A stretch of DNA of 64,000 nucleotides from Opitutaceae bacterium (GCA_016711225.1 JADJTK010000001.1:186001-250000); one strand, 5' to 3'. Shown: positions 9,603-19,261, numbered from the stretch's first letter. Translations and numbers: made by a program. The notes: a model not told the origin generated them from the sequence alone.

Positions 9603-9763
9603 TCGGGCCGGTCTCCGCCCGGGCAACGCCTCTTCGTCGCTGCGCGCCGCTTCAGCCCGTGCGATCGGCAATGCCGCGCAGGCGTCGCAAGCGCCGTCCC
9701 TCCCGCTCCCCTCAGACCCGTCCTGAAGAAGCGGGCCACGATGATCAGGGACCAGCGGTACGC

Positions 9764-9790
9764 CGTGGCGCGTGGCTTTAGCCCGCGTGG
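9764..9790 (+). repeat. REP-like palindrome in the fsr-pepT gap
   Basis: CGCG-T-GGCT-TT-AGCC-CGCG forms a near-perfect hairpin between two convergent genes. It resembles the GGCTTTACGCC-type REPs at 41923 and 53090. It could also help terminate transcription, although no T-run follows. Confidence 0.4.
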
Positions 9791-9836
9791 TGGATGCTGC
9801 GAAACCCGCCGCCCGAGCCTCGGCGCGGGCAGAATG

Positions 9837-11099
9837 TCACCTGATAGTTGACACCTTGTCCGAGGTACCGGCCCAGAGTTGGGCGAGGTGGATGAGCACC
9901 TCGGCGGATTTGGCCATGTCCTGGAGCGTCACCCACTCGCGCTGGCTGTGCACCTCGTGCATGCCGGTGAAAATATTCGGCGACGGAAGCCCGCGTGCGG
10001 TCAACTGGGAGCCGTCGGTGCCGCCGCGGACGGACCTCAGGCGCGGCTCCAGCCCGGCCTGCCGCACCGCCTCCTGCGCCAGTTCCACCGGGCGTAGATC
10101 CTTCTCCAGCCAGTAACGCATATTCCGGTACTGTTCTTTGAACACAATGTCGATCTGGGACCGCGGCTCGGCGGCGCGGATCTCCGCCGCGACGCGTTCG
10201 ACGACCGCCCGTTTGGCCGCCAGTCCGTCCAGCTCGAAGTCGCGCAGGATGAGGCGCACGGTGGCCCGCTCGCTGTTGCCGGCGATCTCCACCGGGTGAA
10301 CGAAGCCATCGCGCTCCCCGGTGCGCTCGGGCGAGCAGTCCATCGGCAACGCCGCCACGAAGCGGCCGGCCAGCCGCAGCGCGTTCACCATCACGTCCTT
10401 CGCCCAGCCGGGGTGGGTCGCCACCCCGCGGATCTCCACCACCGCGGCATCAGCGGAAAACGTCTCCCAGTCGATCTCGCCGGGGGATTCGCCGTCGAGG
10501 GTGTAGGCGGCCACGGCGCCGACCTCCTTGAGGTCTAGCTTGTGCACCCCGCGGCCGATCTCCTCGTCGGGGTTGAAGCAGAGGCGGATCCTTCCGTGTG
10601 GAATCTCCGGATGCCGGAGGAGATGGCGCGCGACCGCCATCACGATGGCCACGCCCGACTTGTCGTCGGCCCCGAGCAGGGTGCCGCCGCTGGCGGTGAT
10701 CACATCGTGGCCGATCGCTTCGCGCAGAAGCGGGGTGTTCTCGACGGAGAGTACCTGGGTGGGATCGTCGGGCAGCACGATGGGCCGCCCGTCCCAGGCC
10801 CGGTGGACGATCGGCTTGGCGGCGCCGGGCAGTTCGGTCGCGGTGTCGACATGGGCGAACCAGGCGATCGTCGGCGCGCCTTCATCGCCCGGTGACGCCG
10901 GGAGGGTGGCGAGCACGTAGCCGAACTCGGAGAGCGTGATCTCGCTCGCGCCGAGCTCGTGCAGTTCGCGCACGAGCAGGCGCAGCAGGTCCCATTGCCC
11001 CGGCGTGCTCGGGGTGGTCGGGGAGTGGTCGTCGCTGCGGGTATCGAGGCGCACGTAGCGGCAGAAGCGTTCAAGCAGATCGGAGGTGTCGAAGTGCAT
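9837..11099 (-). CDS. pepT: Peptidase T (tripeptidase, M20B family)
   Basis: 420 residues from the ATG at 11099. The two-zinc M20 site is complete: H83 and D85 in F-A-H-V-D-T-A, bridging D145 in L-G-A-D-D-K-S-G-V, E179/E180 in P-D-E-E-I-G-R-G, D202 in T-L-D-G-E, and a late histidine in F-T-G-M-H-E-V-H-S. Peptidase T releases the N-terminal residue of tripeptides in the cytosol. The length fits the family (about 410). An upstream in-frame extension to 11156 has no support. Divergent from the secreted protein at 11219. Confidence 0.93.
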   Translation of the reverse strand: MHFDTSDLLERFCRYVRLDTRSDDHSPTTPSTPGQWDLLRLLVRELHELGASEITLSEFGYVLATLPASPGDEGAPTIAWFAHVDTATELPGAAKPIVHRAWDGRPIVLPDDPTQVLSVENTPLLREAIGHDVITASGGTLLGADDKSGVAIVMAVARHLLRHPEIPHGRIRLCFNPDEEIGRGVHKLDLKEVGAVAAYTLDGESPGEIDWETFSADAAVVEIRGVATHPGWAKDVMVNALRLAGRFVAALPMDCSPERTGERDGFVHPVEIAGNSERATVRLILRDFELDGLAAKRAVVERVAAEIRAAEPRSQIDIVFKEQYRNMRYWLEKDLRPVELAQEAVRQAGLEPRLRSVRGGTDGSQLTARGLPSPNIFTGMHEVHSQREWVTLQDMAKSAEVLIHLAQLWAGTSDKVSTIR

Positions 11100-11218
11100 G
11101 GCGGCAGCGCAGCAGGTCTGACCCGTGGGGGCGAACGGGAAAAGCCGACTGCCCACGTGTTAGTACGACAGTCCGGTCGACACTTGAGGGCTTTGGGCTC
11201 AGTTATGCCGCCATCCCC

Positions 11219-12424
11219 ATGAACTTTTCCCCTAAAGCTCTGTGTTTCGTCCTCGTTCTCGCCGTCGCCCCCGCGATCGGTCGCGCCCAGTTCCTGGATT
11301 CGTTCGACAGTCCGAAGCCCGAGGGCTGGGCCCTGCTCACCGGCGACGGTAGTGCCACCATCGATCTCGTCCAGAAGGACGGCTGCGCCACCATCGTGGT
11401 GGACGGAACCCACGACAACTACGGGGTCTGGTGGACCCTCATCAAGCGGGACATCTCCGCCTCGCTCGATCTCAACAAGCTGCAGGACCCCGCCTACGAA
11501 TTGCGCGTCGAGGCCCGGGTGCGCTCCGACCACGCCCCGCGGCGGGTCAACTTCATGATCAACACGCAGCGCACGACCGACTTTCACCAGCACCTGCGGG
11601 AATACGACATCGCCGACACCACCGGCTGGCATACCATCAGCATGACCACGCGGGACCTCGACGCCGGCCCCGGCGACAACGTCTACGTTCAGCTGTGCGT
11701 GACCGACTTCGGTCCCGACAAGTACCAGGTGGAGGTGGACTACTTCCGGGCCGACGTTGTGCGCCGCGACGAGACCCGCCCCGATCTCGGCGAGCCGTTG
11801 CTCTATCATCCTTCCATTGCTGCTCCGGCGAGTTTCGCGCGCCATCTCGTGGTCGCCCACGACAGCCTGATCAATTCCCTCTTTCCGGATGTGAATTTCA
11901 ATGACTGGCGCGCGGAGGGGCCGGACAGCAGCGCCCGCCTCCTCACCGTCGATCCCACCCAGTGGCCGGTGCTGCGCTGGGACTTTGGCAGAGCCCGTGG
12001 TTTGAAGGCCGACGGGGCCGGCGTGCTGGAACTGACCACCTACTCCGTTCCGATGGGCGGCAAGTACATCGAGCACTACGGCGAGGACTTCGGAATCGAG
12101 TTCGGCAAGCTCCACGTGATTGAGATCCTTGGCGGTGATCCGGCCTGGGACCAGGAGACGGTCACCTACAACAGTCTGCTCCAAGGCGGGAGCCCGAAGG
12201 AGGTTTTCAACACGCAGATGATCCAGGACGTCGACGTGGCGAGCGCCCCCGGAGGCAAGACCTATGTGACGCTCCCTCGTCCGGTGCTGCAGCGTCTCCT
12301 CGACGGGACCACCAAGGGTGTGGTGCTTCGTCCGCTGGGCGCGATCAACGCATCGTTCTATTCCTCTGAAGACGCCAAGCCCGGCGTCGCCCCGATCCTG
12401 CATTTCAGCACCCAGCGCGAGTAG
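11219..12424 (+). CDS. Secreted protein of unknown function with beta-sandwich-like halves
   Basis: 401 residues with a signal peptide (V-L-V-L-A-V-A-P-A-I-G-R-A-Q). The N-terminal part, F-L-D-S-F-D-S-P followed by W-W-T-L-I-K-R-D-I and R-V-N-F-M-I-N-T-Q-R, resembles carbohydrate-binding or concanavalin-like sandwiches found beside polysaccharide enzymes. The C-terminal part (about 210-401), with L-R-W-D-F-G-R-A-R-G and S-F-Y-S-S-E-D, resembles DNRLRE-type repeats of surface proteins. No catalytic motif is visible. The divergent arrangement with pepT places a shared promoter region in 11100-11218. Confidence 0.7.
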   Translation: MNFSPKALCFVLVLAVAPAIGRAQFLDSFDSPKPEGWALLTGDGSATIDLVQKDGCATIVVDGTHDNYGVWWTLIKRDISASLDLNKLQDPAYELRVEARVRSDHAPRRVNFMINTQRTTDFHQHLREYDIADTTGWHTISMTTRDLDAGPGDNVYVQLCVTDFGPDKYQVEVDYFRADVVRRDETRPDLGEPLLYHPSIAAPASFARHLVVAHDSLINSLFPDVNFNDWRAEGPDSSARLLTVDPTQWPVLRWDFGRARGLKADGAGVLELTTYSVPMGGKYIEHYGEDFGIEFGKLHVIEILGGDPAWDQETVTYNSLLQGGSPKEVFNTQMIQDVDVASAPGGKTYVTLPRPVLQRLLDGTTKGVVLRPLGAINASFYSSEDAKPGVAPILHFSTQRE

Positions 12425-12814
12425 TCTGCGCCTTGGTGATCGGGCTGGCCGGGCGGCCGGCCGTTCTGTCCAGAGTATCGAGGAATTGGGCGCCGGGCGA
12501 AGCCCCGGTGCCGGTTCCGTTTCGCTTCGGCCGCGGCGTGGCGGCGGGCCTGCCTTGGTGTCTCGACCGGGGGTGCGCGGGGCCGGCCCAGGGGAGGCAT
12601 TTCGGCCGGCGGCCCCGCCTCGCCATTCTGCCATCCCCGCTGGTCTCTTGCGGCCTCTGCAAAAGCGTATTCCTTCCGGCCCGCACGCCCTGCTGCCTGA
12701 TCCACGCTCCGTCCCGGGTCCTCCGCCCACGGCTTTCGTTCGCCGACCACTCTCGCCGATTCCCTTTCCTCGCGCGGTCCACCGTCCTTCGCCCAACGTC
12801 AACTGTCCCTCGTC
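12425..12814. other. 390-bp region without a recognised gene
   Basis: Open frames exist on both strands but are arginine/proline-rich GC artefacts with no family resemblance. No strong hairpin was noticed. Confidence 0.4.
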
Positions 12815-14324
12815 GTGCACCCGATCGAGCTTCTCTACGTCGCCAACGTCATTTCCCGCCACGGCGACGGGTCGCGCCAGGATCTGACCTTCCGCTTTGT
12901 GGTGGAGCCGCGCGCCTTCGAGAAGATCGTCGAGGTGCATTGGGCCGGGGAGGACGGGGTCTGGCGGGTGCTCGCTGCCGAGTGGGTCGGCGCCCTTGGG
13001 CCGTATCGCGAGCTCTGGCAGGCCCGGACCTCGATCCTGGCCGCCGGCGACCACGACTCCCTGCCGGGCGACATTCGTTTCGCCCTGCGCTGCCGCATGG
13101 CCGGCCAGGAATTCTGGGACAACAACCTCGGGTTCAACCACGACATCAACGCCGACTCCGGTATCCGCCTCGCCAACGCCTACACGCTGCTCCAGGCCGA
13201 CTACCGTCCGCGGCTGCTGGAGAGGCCAGGATTACCTCCCGATCACCGTAGTCATTCGGCCGCCCTCCATCGTCCGCCGTGTCTACGTGCGTTGGAGCAC
13301 CGATCGCTGGCGCACGGCGACCGACACCCCCTGCTACTTCAAGCGTCGCCACTGGGGCGGCACCATGGCCAGCAACGCCCGCAACCCCAACCGCTACGGC
13401 AACGAAATCTGGATCAGCCATCTCGGCCTTGGCGGGGCTTTCCGGGTGGACTACGCCATCGCCTGCGAGAGCGGGAGCGGCACCATCTGGGACGACAATT
13501 TCGGCCGCAACTACACGGCTCGGCGCGATCGCCTGAAGGTCCTCACCCTTAACCTCCACTGCAACCAGGAGCCCGAGCAGGATGCCAAGCTCTCGCTTAT
13601 CGCACAGGTCGTGCGGGAACTCGAGATCGACATCGTCTGCCTGCAGGAGGTGGCCGAACCGTGGAACGACGGCCGCGGAGAGTGGACCGCCAACACCGCG
13701 CACCTCATTCGGGAGCGCCTCGGCCGCCCTTATCATTTGCATCAGGACTGGTCGCACCTCGGCTTCGACCGTTACCGCGAGGGCTGTGCCATCCTTAGCC
13801 GGTACGAGTTTGCCCGCACCGACTCCGGCTACATCTCCACCAGCCAGGATCCGCTCAATATCCACGCCCGCCGCGTGGTCCAGGCGCGGATCAACGTGCC
13901 CTACGTCGGCCCGGTGAACGTGTTCTCCTCGCACCTGAGCTGGATCAACGACGGCTTCCGCGAGCAGCTCCCTCGCCTGCGCCAGTGGGCCAACGAGCAG
14001 CACAATGGAGATACAGCCGCCACGCTTCTGTGCGGGGATTTCAACGTGCCGGCCGGCTCCGAGGGGTACGACCTCGCCACCCGTGATGGCAATTTCACCG
14101 ATCAGTTCCTGCTCGCCCGTGCCCGCCAGCGCTACGAGGACGGCCATGGCCCGGCGCCCGACGGCCGCGAGCGCCCGGACCCGGCCGACGGCCGCATCGA
14201 CTACCTTTTCGCCCATCGTGACAGCCGCCTCGAGGCGGTGGCCGCGCGTGAGCTCTTCACCGACACCGCCTACGGCCGTGTGTCCGACCATCCAGGATAT
14301 ATGGTCGAGTTTGAGCCGCGGTAA
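12815..14324 (+). CDS. Endonuclease/exonuclease/phosphatase-family protein with tandem CBM21-like domains (one frameshift)
   Basis: The gene reads in one frame from a GTG at 12815 to about 13220 and continues one base later in the next frame to 14324. The first part ends ...Y-R-P-R-L-L-E and the second begins G-Q-D-Y-L-P-I-T-V-V. Together they give about 502 residues: two CBM21-like beta-sandwiches, marked by F-W-D-N-N-L-G-F-N-H and I-W-D-D-N-F-G-R-N-Y, then an EEP domain with L-N-L-H-C-N, C-L-Q-E-V, G-D-F-N-V-P, R-I-D-Y-L-F and S-D-H-P-G. The EEP site is complete, which argues for a functional gene and an extra base near 13219-13225. No signal peptide, so it is probably cytosolic. A PLD-family gene follows 234 bp later. 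Confidence 0.72.
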
Positions 14325-14558
14325 GCCCCCCGTCGCCATGCAACACCGCCGCGAGCTCCCTGCCGGAAAGAACGCCACCTCGCCGCAGGGCTCGGTCGGG
14401 CGTCGCTTGTTTGGCGCGTTTCCAGGAGGCCGGCGGGCGCTCGGGGTGGGCGTGTGGCTGCCCGTCAGCACCGCGGCGTTGGCGCCCGGCCCTGCTCGGC
14501 GCCCGCCTCCCCCTGCTCCCCGTTCATCGTTCATCGCGTCGCGCCCGATGATCCGACC

Positions 14559-16202
14559 ATGAACTACGCCGAACAATTCGCCCTCCCCTGCGAAGTGGAA
14601 TTGGGGCCGGTATTTCCCCGCCGAAACGAGTTCGGGCATATCTTCCTCCTGCGCTGGACCCGCCTGCGGTTCGAGGTGCAGTGGGGCGCCGAGGTCAACG
14701 TGAAGGTGATCCTCAAAGTCTATCGCCCCAACGCCGTGTGTGAGCACTTCCTGGTCGAGACCGACCCCTACGAGGTCGAGTGGAACCACCATCGCCGGCA
14801 TACCCGGGACTGCTTCCTGCATCCCTACTGCGACCTCCTCGGGCCCGCCACGGTGGTCAAATTCTCCTACGTTGTGCATTTCCACGGCCGGTCCTACCCA
14901 TCCGAGCACGACTATCTGCTGGTCGACGGCGCCCGCCTCGGCGCCGGCGAGGCGCTGCGGGCCCCGATCGACCGCAACAGCGCCGGGGCGAACACCTACC
15001 GTACCCATGAAATTGATTTCGCGCCGCTGCAGCGCGACACCGACTGGTACAACCGGCACTTCGACGCCCTCAAGCTCACCCCCAAGTTCACCAAGGGCAC
15101 CCCGAGTCATCCCTTCCATCCCAAGCGCTATCTCCACGAGCGCATCGACGACACCATCCGCGACCACCTCGCCCAACCCGGGCGCGGCCTGGCCATCAAG
15201 GTGTGTGTCGACTGCATCGACGATACCGACTTCGTGAACCATCTCCTGCACGCCCAGGCCTGCGGCGTCCAGGTGCAGTGCCTGGTCGACTGGCGCAAGA
15301 TGATGCTCACCACCAGCGCCAACTACGCCCACCTCAAGCGCTCCCGCATCGAGCTGCTCGGCGTCTTCGCCGGCCAGAAGCATCCGTTGGTCGAGGTCGA
15401 CACCGACATGCACAACAAGTTCGTGATCTTTGGCGACACCGACTGCCTCGAGGGCTCGTTCAATATCTCCTTCGACCGCTGGGGCGCCAATTGGGAGTCG
15501 GGCATGACCTTCCGCTCGCAGGGCGTGTGCCGGCTTTTCGACAACATTTTCCAGAGTGTGCGCGGCGGGGTGATCCAGCGCTACGGCATCGACCCGCTCA
15601 GCCCCTTCAACCTGCTCTACACCTTCGGCCGGCAGACGATGCTCAACGGCGGCCTGTATCGCCCCCATCACGCCATTCTGGCCGAGGTGGGCCGGGCTCG
15701 CCGCTCCATCCGCCTGTGCCTCTTCCTCATCAACGAGCTGCGCGGCGAGCATGGCGACAGCGTGATCGATGCGTTGATCCAGGCCCGTGCCCGCGGGGTG
15801 GATGTGCAGATCATCCTCAACGGCCATCTCGCCCGGCAGGGCGACCCGGCCCGCGAATGCACGATGGCGGAGGAGGCGCGCCGGCCGCTGCTGCCGGCCG
15901 TCGCCCGCCTCCAGCGTGCCGGTATCCCGGTGGCGTTGGCCTACGGCCAGGTCGACCAGCGGGTGCCCTACAGCCCGCTCCACTCGAAGTACTGCGTGAT
16001 CGACGAGACCATCGTGCTCGACGGTAGTTTCAACTGGTACAACACGTCGGTGTACTCGCACGACATCCTGGTGGTTGCGGCGAACCCGGATCTGGCGCGC
16101 GCCTACCTGCACGAGTTCGGCCAGATCCTGCGCCTCTTCCGTTTCCCCAACGGGATCAATGGTCCCTTCGGCGCGCCCGCCGCGCTGCTGCGGCACGCCT
16201 AG
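14559..16202 (+). CDS. Phospholipase D-superfamily protein with N-terminal beta domain
   Basis: 547 residues. Two complete H-x-K-x4-D-x6-G-S-x-N motifs are present: H-N-K-F-V-I-F-G-D...G-S-F-N, and H-S-K-Y-C-V-I-D...G-S-F-N-W-Y. One polypeptide can therefore form the two-lobed PLD active site that cleaves phosphodiesters (phospholipids, or nucleic acids in Nuc-type members). The first about 190 residues have no recognised family but look like a beta-rich adaptor domain. No signal peptide or membrane helix. It follows the EEP gene on the same strand, so both products could act on the same phosphodiester polymer; this is inference. Confidence 0.8.
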   Translation: MNYAEQFALPCEVELGPVFPRRNEFGHIFLLRWTRLRFEVQWGAEVNVKVILKVYRPNAVCEHFLVETDPYEVEWNHHRRHTRDCFLHPYCDLLGPATVVKFSYVVHFHGRSYPSEHDYLLVDGARLGAGEALRAPIDRNSAGANTYRTHEIDFAPLQRDTDWYNRHFDALKLTPKFTKGTPSHPFHPKRYLHERIDDTIRDHLAQPGRGLAIKVCVDCIDDTDFVNHLLHAQACGVQVQCLVDWRKMMLTTSANYAHLKRSRIELLGVFAGQKHPLVEVDTDMHNKFVIFGDTDCLEGSFNISFDRWGANWESGMTFRSQGVCRLFDNIFQSVRGGVIQRYGIDPLSPFNLLYTFGRQTMLNGGLYRPHHAILAEVGRARRSIRLCLFLINELRGEHGDSVIDALIQARARGVDVQIILNGHLARQGDPARECTMAEEARRPLLPAVARLQRAGIPVALAYGQVDQRVPYSPLHSKYCVIDETIVLDGSFNWYNTSVYSHDILVVAANPDLARAYLHEFGQILRLFRFPNGINGPFGAPAALLRHA

Positions 16203-16226
16203 CGGTGGCGGCCCTGCCGCCGCCGC

Positions 16227-17091
16227 TCAGTCGAACACCACGGTCTTGCGCCCGTAGACGAGCACGCGGTGGCCGAGGTGCCATCGTACCGCCTGGGCGA
16301 GCACGAGGCGCTCGAGGTCGCGGCCCTTGCGTACCAGATCGTCCACCCTGTGGCGGTGGGTCACGCGGGCGACGTCCTGGTGGATGATCGGGCCGTCGTC
16401 GAGCACGGCGGTGGCGTAGTGGGCGGTGGCCCCGATGAGCTTCACCCCGCGCTCATGCGCCTGGTGGTAGGGCTTGCCGCCGGCGAAGGCCGGCAGGAAG
16501 GAGTGGTGGATGTTGATCACCGGGCAGCCGAGGTTGGCGAGAAACTCCGGTGACAGCACCTGCATGTAGCGCGCCATGACCACCAACCCGGCGCCGTAGT
16601 GCCGGCAGATCTCGATCTGCTGGGCCTCGGCGGCCGGCTTCGTGGCCGCCGTCACTGGTACATGGTGAAAGGGCAGGCCGTAGCCCTTGGTCGCGCCCTC
16701 GAGCTCGGTGTGGTTGGAGATCACAGCGGCAAAATCGCCGCAGAAATCGCCCGCCTTCCAGCGCAGCAGCAGGTCGTGGAAGCAGTGGTCAAACTTGGAG
16801 ACGAAGAGCACCATGCGCAGCCGCTCGGTGGACACGCGCACATCCGTCTTCATCCCGAGGCTGTCGCCGAAGGCGGCGAACTCGCGCACATCCTTGCCGG
16901 GTCGCCCTCCGGTTTCCATTCCATGCGCTGGAAAACACGCCTGCCTCCTCGTCGCGGTGTTGGTCGGCGTGGAGGATGTTGCCCCCGCGCAGTGAGATCC
17001 ATCCCGCCACTTGGGCCACGAGGCCGCGGCGGTCGGGCCCGTGTAGCAGGGCGGTGATGATGGGAGCGGAAGCGGGAGACGGCGAAGACAC
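16227..17091 (-). CDS. purU: Formyltetrahydrofolate deformylase (two frameshifts)
   Basis: Reading from the ATG at 17091, an ACT domain (L-L-H-G-P-D-R-R-G-L-V-A-Q-V-A-G-W-I) runs to D-E-E-A-G-V-F. It continues in a second frame as F-Q-R-M-E-W-K-P-E-G, then in a third as K-D-V-R-E-F-A-A-F-G-D-S-L-G-M-K to the stop at 16227. The shifts lie near the T-run at 16932-16935 (minus strand) and near 16893-16901. Restoring one base at each gives about 288 residues, the normal PurU length. The catalytic part has S-N-H, I-N-I-H-H-S-F-L-P-A-F and G-A-T-A-H-Y-A. PurU releases formate from 10-formyl-THF for purine synthesis. Probably intact in the organism. Confidence 0.8.
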
Positions 17092-17147
17092 GATGGGAAA
17101 GGGCTAGAGGCCTCGGTGCTCCGCGGCAAACCCGACTTTTCGGGTTC

Positions 17148-17633
17148 CTACTCGCGGAAATTGCCAAAGCCCACCGCGATGGTGAGGTCGAGCCCGCGCA
17201 CGTGGGCGATGGCGGACTGGAGGTCGTCGCGCTTCTTACCCGACACGCGCACCTTGCCGTGCTCGATTGCGGCCTGGACCTTCAGGTCGGCGCCGCGGAG
17301 CGACACCGCGATCTGCTTGGCCACGTCGGCCGGGATGGAGTCGCGCAGGGTGAGCACCTGTCGGGCGCGTCCGGTGGAGGAGGTCTCCATTTTGCCGACC
17401 TCGACGTTCTTCTGGCTGACGCCGCGCCGCGCGAGCCGGTCGCGGAGCACCTCGAGAATGGCCTCCAGCTTGTACTCCGACTCGGAAGTGAGGGTAATTG
17501 TGTGCTCTTCCTCGATCATCTCCCAGACGACGCCGCGAAAATCGAAGCGCGTCTGCAGTTCCTTGCGCACCATGTTGGTGGCGTTCTTGACCTCGGTGAG
17601 GTCGACCTCGCAGGTGATGTCGAAGGAAGGCAT
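17148..17633 (-). CDS. yajQ: YajQ-family nucleotide-binding protein
   Basis: 161 residues, the usual family length. It opens with M-P-S-F-D-I-T-C-E-V-D, followed by N-A-x-N-M-V-R-K-E-L and R-F-D-F-R-G, and ends in the family signature V-G-F-G-N-F-R-E. YajQ proteins are small two-domain cytosolic proteins; some homologs bind cyclic di-GMP and act on transcription. The ATG at 17633 fixes the conserved N-terminus. It lies 56 bp upstream of purU on the same strand and may be cotranscribed with it. Confidence 0.92.
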   Translation of the reverse strand: MPSFDITCEVDLTEVKNATNMVRKELQTRFDFRGVVWEMIEEEHTITLTSESEYKLEAILEVLRDRLARRGVSQKNVEVGKMETSSTGRARQVLTLRDSIPADVAKQIAVSLRGADLKVQAAIEHGKVRVSGKKRDDLQSAIAHVRGLDLTIAVGFGNFRE

Positions 17634-17832
17634 GGGGCGAGCAAGGCGACGCGGCGGGCGGACGCCAACGGGAAAGTGGTCGTGGCGCTGGGCTGGTCGA
17701 GAATCCGGTCTGAAGGGCGCAGTCGGTGCCCTTTTGTCGTCCGCAACTCTTGGGGCACCCGGAAACGGCGGTGGGCGGAAGGGTGCCTTCGCGCTTGTGC
17801 CGGCGAGGGCCGGCCGGTCTGCTTGTCCGCTC

Positions 17833-18549
17833 ATGTCTTCCCCTCACTCACGAAACGACGTGCCGGTCTGGAAGGCCGGGCTGCGCGGCGCGCGGGCCAA
17901 TCTCGCGCCGGGCTTGGCCCTGCAGGTGGCCGCGGTGGCGTTGGTGCTGGCCTACTACCGCTGGCCGGCGGCGGAGGCGGCGCTGCGCGGAGTCACCGAG
18001 TGGAGGGGCCGGTTCGGGGTGCTGTTCCCGATTGCGATCACGGCGCTGTTTGGCGGGTTGATCCCGTTCCTGTACCTGCGGGCGCAGCGGGCCACGCGGG
18101 CCGCGCATCCGTGGCGCGACGTCTGGTTCTTCCTGGCCTACTGGGCGTATCGCGGGTTCGAAATCGACTTGTTCTACCGGGTGCTGGCGCGGGTGGTGGG
18201 CACCGGGCACGATGTGGGCACCTTGGCCGCGAAGGTTGCTCTCGACCAGTTTGTGTACTGTTCCTTGGTTGCGGTGCCGGTGATGGTGCTGACGTTTGGG
18301 TGGCGGGCGGAGGGCTACTCGTGGCCGCGGCTGATGGCACGCTTCCGTGGGCGCTTCTGGCGGCACGAGGTGCTGCCGCTCTACATCGCCAATTGTGCAA
18401 TCTGGATCCCGGCGGTGACCGCGATCTACGCGCTGCCGCTGCCGCTCCAGTTGCCGTTGTGCAACGTCGTGCTCTGCTTCTACACCCTGCTGGTGGCCCA
18501 TTTTTCTGCCCACCAAGCACGGGCGCATGCGGGGCGCGTTGGGGGGTAG
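17833..18549 (+). CDS. Mpv17/PMP22-like multipass membrane protein
   Basis: 238 residues with four or five hydrophobic helices. The second half resembles eukaryotic Mpv17/PMP22 proteins: K-V-A-L-D-Q-F-V-Y-C then P-V-M-V-L-T-F, R-F-W-R-H-E-V-L-P-L-Y, A-N-C-A-I-W-I-P-A-V, Y-A-L-P-L-P-L-Q-L-P and a final V-V-L-C-F-Y-T-L-L-V. The family signature 'D-Q ... W-x-P ... P-x-x-x-R/Q ... W/F-x-x-x-L' is recognisable but not strict. Mpv17 forms organelle-membrane channels in eukaryotes; bacterial members are uncharacterised. Divergent from yajQ. The C-terminus is cytosolic and basic. Confidence 0.6.
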   Translation: MSSPHSRNDVPVWKAGLRGARANLAPGLALQVAAVALVLAYYRWPAAEAALRGVTEWRGRFGVLFPIAITALFGGLIPFLYLRAQRATRAAHPWRDVWFFLAYWAYRGFEIDLFYRVLARVVGTGHDVGTLAAKVALDQFVYCSLVAVPVMVLTFGWRAEGYSWPRLMARFRGRFWRHEVLPLYIANCAIWIPAVTAIYALPLPLQLPLCNVVLCFYTLLVAHFSAHQARAHAGRVGG

Positions 18550-18561
18550 AGGGGGCAGGGC

Positions 18562-18588
18562 GTCGGGGCATAAAGCCCCTCCCACAGT
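18562..18588 (-). repeat. REP hairpin of the RAYT-associated family (upstream, inner minus copy)
   Basis: On the minus strand: head TGTGG, then a stem GAGGGGC / GCCCCG around TTTAT. It is paired with an inverted copy at 18671 to form a BIME-like unit before the transposase gene. Confidence 0.8.
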
Positions 18589-18670
18589 CTCCGATCAGTC
18601 GCAGGTGCTCTCGTGCTGGCGAAGATGACAGGGCTAGGAAGATTTCCCGGGTGGTGAGAGAGGTTTTGAA

Positions 18671-18696
18671 ACTGTGGGAGGGGCTTTCCGCCCCGA
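18671..18696 (+). repeat. REP hairpin of the RAYT-associated family (upstream, plus copy)
   Basis: Head CTGTGG followed by GAGGGGC-TTTCC-GCCCCG, the inverse of the copy at 18562. It ends about 20 bp before the transposase start. Confidence 0.8.
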
Positions 18697-18718
18697 AAGG
18701 CGCGGCAAGGAGGCAATC

Positions 18719-19261
18719 ATGATTCCTTCCCGGGGCCATTCCGCGCTGCGGCGCGGCCGCTGGTCTTCGCCGTTTGCCGAGTACCTCGTGTCCTTTTGCA
18801 CTCGTGACCGTTGCCCTGGACTCGAACAGCCGGATCTGACCGGAGCCATGCTCCGGCACTTCGACTCCTTGGCGAAGGAAGGGGCTGGCGAGATTCGTAC
18901 CGGAGTCGTGATGCCGGATCATATCCATTTGCTGGCGTGCTTGAACGAGGATGGCGATTTGGCGGCGGTGGTGCGGCGATGCAAAGGGCCGCTGATGCCG
19001 TTACTCCGGGAGCGTGGGTTCGGCTGGCAGGCGGGGTATCACGATCATCGGCTGCGCCCAGACGACGAGGTGTTGCCGGTGTTCCTCTACATTTTCTTGA
19101 ATCCTTACCGTGCAGGGCTGGCGCACGCGGGAGAACGCTGGCCGGGGTACCGTTGTTGCGACGAGGATTGGGCGTGGTTCGAAGAGCTGACCGATTCCGG
19201 GCATGCGTTTCCCGAATGGCTAGAGCGCTGGGATGGCAGGGCGCGAGGCGTCGGGGCGTAA
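18719..19261 (+). CDS. REP-associated tyrosine transposase (RAYT, Y1/HUH family)
   Basis: 180 residues from the ATG at 18719, which has a strong AAGGAGG ribosome site 5 bp upstream. HUH motif M-P-D-H-I-H-L-L with H68 and H70; the central G-Y-H-D-H-R-L-R; and the catalytic tyrosine (Y124) in Y-I-F-L-N-P-Y-R-A-G-L. These are diagnostic of IS200-related RAYT proteins, which nick single-stranded REP hairpins and are thought to mobilise them. Two inverted REP pairs flank the gene, and its TAA stop lies inside the third REP, a typical RAYT-REP arrangement. Confidence 0.93.
   Translation: MIPSRGHSALRRGRWSSPFAEYLVSFCTRDRCPGLEQPDLTGAMLRHFDSLAKEGAGEIRTGVVMPDHIHLLACLNEDGDLAAVVRRCKGPLMPLLRERGFGWQAGYHDHRLRPDDEVLPVFLYIFLNPYRAGLAHAGERWPGYRCCDEDWAWFEELTDSGHAFPEWLERWDGRARGVGA

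Noticed and set aside
10700..13141. 813-codon open frame on the minus strand
   Set aside because: Shadow of pepT in a wrong frame, the secreted protein at 11219 and the EEP gene.
13146..16196. 1016-codon open frame on the minus strand
   Set aside because: Lies opposite the EEP and PLD genes, whose catalytic motifs are complete; the antisense protein has no family features.
17202..18722. 506-codon plus-strand frame across yajQ and the Mpv17-like gene
   Set aside because: Wrong-frame reading of both genes; no homology.
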